This document shows positions 6,790 through 9,436 of a stretch of 9,436 nucleotides of DNA, piece after piece; positions within the stretch are counted from its first letter, which is position 1, and every line of letters begins with the position of its first letter. Both the position numbers and the translations under genes were made by a program. Location of the stretch: assembly GCA_034189035.1 (NCBI GenBank), contig JAXHVA010000139.1:1-9436 (forward strand), in the 5' to 3' direction. This stretch comes from JAUXFK01 sp034189035. GTDB taxonomy: Bacteria; Desulfobacterota; UBA8473. The notes beneath the pieces are model-generated. The model had not been told where the DNA came from. It did no database searches and saw only the letters and a program-made list of their open reading frames with translations.

Positions 6790-7287
6790 TTAGTTTTCTA
6801 AAGTCGGTCTGATTAAGTTGTATGTTTTATTTAAAATATTAAATACCCAAGGACATATTATTGCTGTCAGGATTGCTTGTATAGAGAGAAAAGCGACAAA
6901 AAATGGACTGATATTATAAGAAACGCTTAAAATATACATGAAAATAACAAAAAGAACCCCATCTATAATATTTAACAGGAATATCAAAAATATCTGTGAA
7001 ATTGCGTTTTTTAAGTAAAGATTAGAAGATGTCAACCAGACTAAGAGAAATGTTATTATCCTTAAAAGAGAGAATAAACCGGTCGAGCTTCCTGAAAGTG
7101 TATCTAAAAAAAAACCGAGTATAAAAGAAATAATTATTCCTTTTGTTGGTTCATGAAAAATCCCAAGGTATGCAATAATTAATATTACTAGATCAGGCTT
7201 AATAGGAAACTGTTGAAATAAGTTTAATACAGTTGACTGTATACATACAGTCAGGATACCTAATAATAAGAAAATAAAAAAAAGCAT
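6790..7287 (-). CDS. mreD: Rod shape-determining protein MreD
   Basis: A small, very hydrophobic 165-residue protein with about five predicted membrane helices, the usual size and topology for MreD. Family features are KPDLVILIIAYLGI at 30-43 and the glycine-rich GFFLDTLSGSSTGLFSL at 58-74, matching the conserved G-F-x-x-D-x-x-S-G stretch. MreD is an integral-membrane part of the Rod complex and works with MreC to control the PBP2-RodA synthase; its exact mechanism is not settled. The ATG at 7287-7285 lies 10 nt after the mreC stop and lacks a clear ribosome site, so translation probably depends on mreC. The call combines these motifs with the fixed mreC-mreD-mrdA order; MreD sequences are otherwise poorly conserved. 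Confidence 0.92.
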   Translation of the reverse strand: MLFFIFLLLGILTVCIQSTVLNLFQQFPIKPDLVILIIAYLGIFHEPTKGIIISFILGFFLDTLSGSSTGLFSLLRIITFLLVWLTSSNLYLKNAISQIFLIFLLNIIDGVLFVIFMYILSVSYNISPFFVAFLSIQAILTAIICPWVFNILNKTYNLIRPTLEN

Positions 7288-7297
7288 ATCAATATTT

Positions 7298-8134
7298 TTA
7301 TTGTGATGTAAAAGATGTTAATTTGCTAGCCAAAATTAAGACTTCTTCGAGTTTATTAAAATTGACAAAGGGCATTACCTCTACAAATTGAAACATCCCA
7401 AAATTATCCTTTTTTATATTGCTTACTTTTCCTAGAAGCAATCCTTTTGGATATATTCCTCCTAGGCCAGATGATATTATATAGTCTCCTATTTCAATAT
7501 CATCACTACGCAAGGCATATTTTAATTCACATCTTCGATTTGTTTTTCCAACCAGAATTCCCTTTGCTCTTGTTCTTTGTACCATTGCATCTACTGCGCT
7601 ACGGTTATCAATAATCAAGAGTACTTTTGCATATGATCTTGAGACCTCTATGATACGGCCTACGATTCCATCAGATGTTACGACGGTCATATTGTTTTCA
7701 ATATTATTATTTTGTCCCTTATCGATTAAAACAGTCTTAAACCAATTTGTTGGATCTCTGCCGATAACTTCAGAAGGTATTATTTTAGAGTTAAATGTCT
7801 CTTTAAAGTCGAGTAGTTTTCTTAATCTCAAGTTTTCTATATATGCCTCTTTTAACTTAAGGTTTTCATCTTTTAGATCTTTAATCGTATTTTTTAATGA
7901 ATTGTTTTCTTCTTTAAGGCTTATAAGAAAAAGGTAGTTTCTAAAAGTAGATACTGCACCACGTATAGGGAATATTATGCACTTTTGAATAGGGATGGAT
8001 ATTTCAAAAACTAAAGATTCAAAAAAATTCATCTTTCTTTCTTCTTTTTTATTCAATGATATAAGAAAAAAAGAAGTTAAGATAAGAAGTATTATAATGA
8101 GTATTAGTCTAAATTTTAATAGAATATAGAACAT
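7298..8134 (-). CDS. mreC: Rod shape-determining protein MreC
   Basis: A 278-residue bitopic protein: a short cytoplasmic end, one membrane helix at about 9-27, a periplasmic coiled coil at about 73-108 (EEN..LKNTIKDLKDENLKLKE), then the two-barrel beta domain. Conserved MreC blocks are VIGRDPTNWFKTVLIDKG at 123-140, DGIVGRIIEVSRSYAKVLLI at 155-174, DNRSAVDAMVQRTRAKGIL at 176-194 and GDYIISSGLGGIYPKGLLLG at 216-235. MreC dimers or filaments bind PBP2 and switch the PBP2-RodA pair on, linking cytoplasmic MreB to wall synthesis. The ATG at 8134-8132 is 7 nt past the mreB stop with only a weak GAAG ribosome site, consistent with coupling to mreB. Length is normal and the C-terminal tail is short. 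Confidence 0.96.
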   Translation of the reverse strand: MFYILLKFRLILIIILLILTSFFLISLNKKEERKMNFFESLVFEISIPIQKCIIFPIRGAVSTFRNYLFLISLKEENNSLKNTIKDLKDENLKLKEAYIENLRLRKLLDFKETFNSKIIPSEVIGRDPTNWFKTVLIDKGQNNNIENNMTVVTSDGIVGRIIEVSRSYAKVLLIIDNRSAVDAMVQRTRAKGILVGKTNRRCELKYALRSDDIEIGDYIISSGLGGIYPKGLLLGKVSNIKKDNFGMFQFVEVMPFVNFNKLEEVLILASKLTSFTSQ

Positions 8135-8141
8135 ATCTTCA

Positions 8142-9182
8142 TCAAGAAGTAATCATTATTTCCTTTAAAAGTGGAAGTTCATCGAGGGCTTTTCCTGCGC
8201 CGAGAACCACTGCAGATAAGGGGTCATTGGTAAGTGTAATTGGAAGACCGGTCTCTTCTCTTAAAAGAACATCTAAATTTTTTAATAATGCTCCACCACC
8301 AACTAAAACAATCCCGTTATCTACAATATCAGCAGCTAGTTCTGGAGGAATTCTCTCAAGAGCGATACGAACAGACTCTACAATTGTATTGATTGGTTCT
8401 TTTAGTGAGGATCGGATTTCTTCAGAATCGACCTCTAAAATTTTAGGAACACCAGCAACCAGATCTCTTCCTTTTACCTCGATTGTTCTTATTTCATCAT
8501 CAGGATAAGCTGTTCCGATGTTTATTTTTATCATTTCTGCAGTTCTCTCACCTATTAAAAGATTGTATTTCCTTTTGATATAATGAACAATAGCATCGTC
8601 CATTTTATCTCCAGCTACACGTACAGACTGACTGTATACTATCCCCGAAAGAGAAATAACAGCAACCTCTGTAGTACCCCCCCCTATGTCAACAACCATA
8701 TTTCCAGCAGCTTCACTCACAGGTAAACCAGCACCTATTGCAGCGGCCATTGGCTCTTCAATAAGATATACTTCTCTTGCACTAGCAGTTTCTGCTGTTT
8801 CTTTAACTGCTCTTTTTTCAACCTGTGTTATTCCAGATGGGACACAAATGATGATCCTTGGTCTTACAAGTTTTCGACGGTTATGTACTTTTGTTATAAA
8901 ATATCTAAGCATGGCTTCTGTAACTTCAAAGTCAGCGATTACTCCTTCCTTTATAGGACGAATGGCAATTATGCTTCCTGGAGTTCTGCCGAGCATCTTC
9001 TTTGCCTCTACTCCCACGGCTAATACCTTTTTAGCTGCTCCTGAGCCGATATTTCTAACTGCTACTACAGATGGCTCACTCAGAACTATACCTTTGCCTT
9101 TTAAATAAACAAGAGTATTCGCCGTGCCTAGGTCTATTGCCAGGTCATTTGAGAATAAGCCCCATAAGGAGTCGAATATCAT
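8142..9182 (-). CDS. mreB: Actin-like rod-shape cytoskeletal protein MreB
   Basis: Complete 346-residue MreB, an ATP-binding actin homologue whose membrane-attached antiparallel filaments move around the cell and orient the elongation synthase. The N-terminus MIFDSLWGLFSND resembles the amphipathic membrane-targeting helix of Gram-negative MreBs. The actin-fold nucleotide motifs are present: phosphate-1 DLGTANT (17-23), connect-1 IEEPMAAAIGAG (141-152), phosphate-2 DIGGGTTEVAV (165-175) and the adenosine motif VLVGGGALLKNLD (292-304). This is the most conserved protein in the window. The ATG at 9182-9180 has a strong ribosome site AAAGGAG at 9195-9189 with 6 nt spacing. It leads the mreBCD-mrdA-rodA operon, with mreC 7 nt downstream. 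Only one mreB copy is visible here. Confidence 0.98.
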   Translation of the reverse strand: MIFDSLWGLFSNDLAIDLGTANTLVYLKGKGIVLSEPSVVAVRNIGSGAAKKVLAVGVEAKKMLGRTPGSIIAIRPIKEGVIADFEVTEAMLRYFITKVHNRRKLVRPRIIICVPSGITQVEKRAVKETAETASAREVYLIEEPMAAAIGAGLPVSEAAGNMVVDIGGGTTEVAVISLSGIVYSQSVRVAGDKMDDAIVHYIKRKYNLLIGERTAEMIKINIGTAYPDDEIRTIEVKGRDLVAGVPKILEVDSEEIRSSLKEPINTIVESVRIALERIPPELAADIVDNGIVLVGGGALLKNLDVLLREETGLPITLTNDPLSAVVLGAGKALDELPLLKEIMITS

Positions 9183-9236
9183 CTGTTTCTCCTTTCTTAT
9201 TTCGCTGAATTTTGACTTTTCTTTAATTTTTTATAA

Positions 9237-9265
9237 ATTATATTAAATAACTATTGAGTTGACTC
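9237..9265 (-). promoter_or_regulatory. Possible proximal mreB promoter
   Basis: A perfect minus-strand TATAAT at 9242-9237 lies about 55 nt upstream of the mreB ATG. At 17 nt spacing the -35 position reads GAGTCA (9265-9260), only three of six consensus bases. GAGT and ACTC there also form a tiny inverted repeat (9256-9265). In sequence of about 21% GC a TATAAT alone is weak evidence. Confidence 0.35.
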
Positions 9266-9287
9266 CGAATAAAAAAATTTTAATTCT

Positions 9288-9326
9288 AATTTATTAAAGG
9301 GATAGTATTTTTTAGAATTTATTAAA
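9288..9326. repeat. Direct 11-bp repeat upstream of mreB
   Basis: AATTTATTAAA occurs at 9288-9298 and again at 9316-9326, a 28-bp offset (a little under three helical turns). The second copy runs into a small inverted repeat AAACG-TTCT-CGTTT at 9324-9337. All units are AT-rich, so chance is a serious alternative; a protein-binding array is possible. Confidence 0.35.
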
Positions 9327-9396
9327 CGTTCTCGTTTCTTATTTTTCTGAATCTAGACGTTAGCCATAATATTTTAGGAGAGTAATCAATAACCAT

Positions 9397-9425
9397 TTTA
9401 TATAAATTTCAATAATATAGTTCAA
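9397..9425 (-). promoter_or_regulatory. Possible distal mreB-operon promoter overlapping the edge palindrome
   Basis: On the minus strand TTGAAC (9425-9420) and TATAAA (9402-9397) are separated by exactly 17 nt and match sigma70 consensus at four and five of six positions. The start would fall near 9390, giving a leader of about 200 nt before mreB. The -35 box is the inner right half of the 22-bp palindrome at 9415-9436, an arrangement typical of an operator over a promoter. The rest of 9183-9436 holds no supported gene on either strand. Confidence 0.4.
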
Positions 9426-9436
9426 TTGAACTATAT
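9415..9436. repeat. 22-bp perfect palindrome at the right edge of the window
   Basis: The half-site ATATAGTTCAA (9415-9425) is followed immediately by its exact reverse complement TTGAACTATAT (9426-9436) with no spacer. Symmetry could extend further, because the window ends where the right arm ends. It could be an operator for a dimeric regulator. A contig that stops in a self-complementary sequence is an alternative explanation. Confidence 0.75.

Noticed and set aside
8227..9108. Plus-strand open frames of 93 and 140 codons opposite mreB
   Set aside because: Both lie wholly inside the highly conserved mreB gene and read as its antisense; no independent support.
9324..9337. AAACG-TTCT-CGTTT as a terminator of an upstream gene
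   Set aside because: Five-pair stem with only two G-C pairs and no uninterrupted T-run on either side; kept only as a small repeat.
9322..9396. Minus-strand 24-codon frame (MVIDYSPKILWL...) upstream of mreB
   Set aside because: No ribosome site, its ATG directly abuts the candidate -10 so it would lie upstream of the predicted transcript start, and the peptide is unrecognised.

Overview
The window looks like chromosomal core sequence from a low-GC, rod-shaped, Gram-negative-type bacterium. All ten recognisable genes lie on the minus strand and read from high to low coordinates. Intergenic DNA is extremely AT-rich, at about 19-21% GC by hand count. The complete mreBCD-mrdA-rodA elongation set, a split b'/b stalk in the F-type ATP synthase and a bactofilin beside the atp genes together resemble gene neighbourhoods known from Deltaproteobacteria-like and related lineages. 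That placement is inference from gene order, and no taxonomic marker is present. I see no mobile element, CRISPR array, tRNA, rRNA or phage gene.

Layout in transcription order. 9436-9183 is an upstream region with a 22-bp perfect palindrome at the window edge, a candidate promoter overlapping it, and a second -10-like box nearer the gene. 9182-3849 is the elongasome operon mreB-mreC-mreD-mrdA-rodA, with gaps of 7, 10, 1 and 21 nt. 3848-3702 is the dnaA control region: a good sigma70-type promoter followed by a 24-bp palindrome made of two consensus DnaA boxes in inverted orientation. 3701-2382 is dnaA; its correct start is the internal ATG at 3701, not the longest open frame. 2381-2243 is a 139-nt, about 19% GC spacer that could hold part of the replication origin or the dnaN promoter. 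2242-1 is a tightly packed block of dnaN, a bactofilin, atpF' (b', TTG start) and atpF (b, running off the left edge).

How the genes work together. MreB, MreC, MreD, PBP2 and RodA form the machine that inserts peptidoglycan along the lateral wall. DnaA and DnaN start and sustain chromosome replication. The bactofilin is a second, nucleotide-independent cytoskeletal polymer. The b'/b pair opens a probable F1Fo ATP synthase operon continuing outside the window. The genes are ordinary housekeeping families. The points of interest are the co-directional arrangement linking wall growth, replication initiation, bactofilin and ATP synthase, and the palindromic control sites. I found no convincing previously undescribed system.
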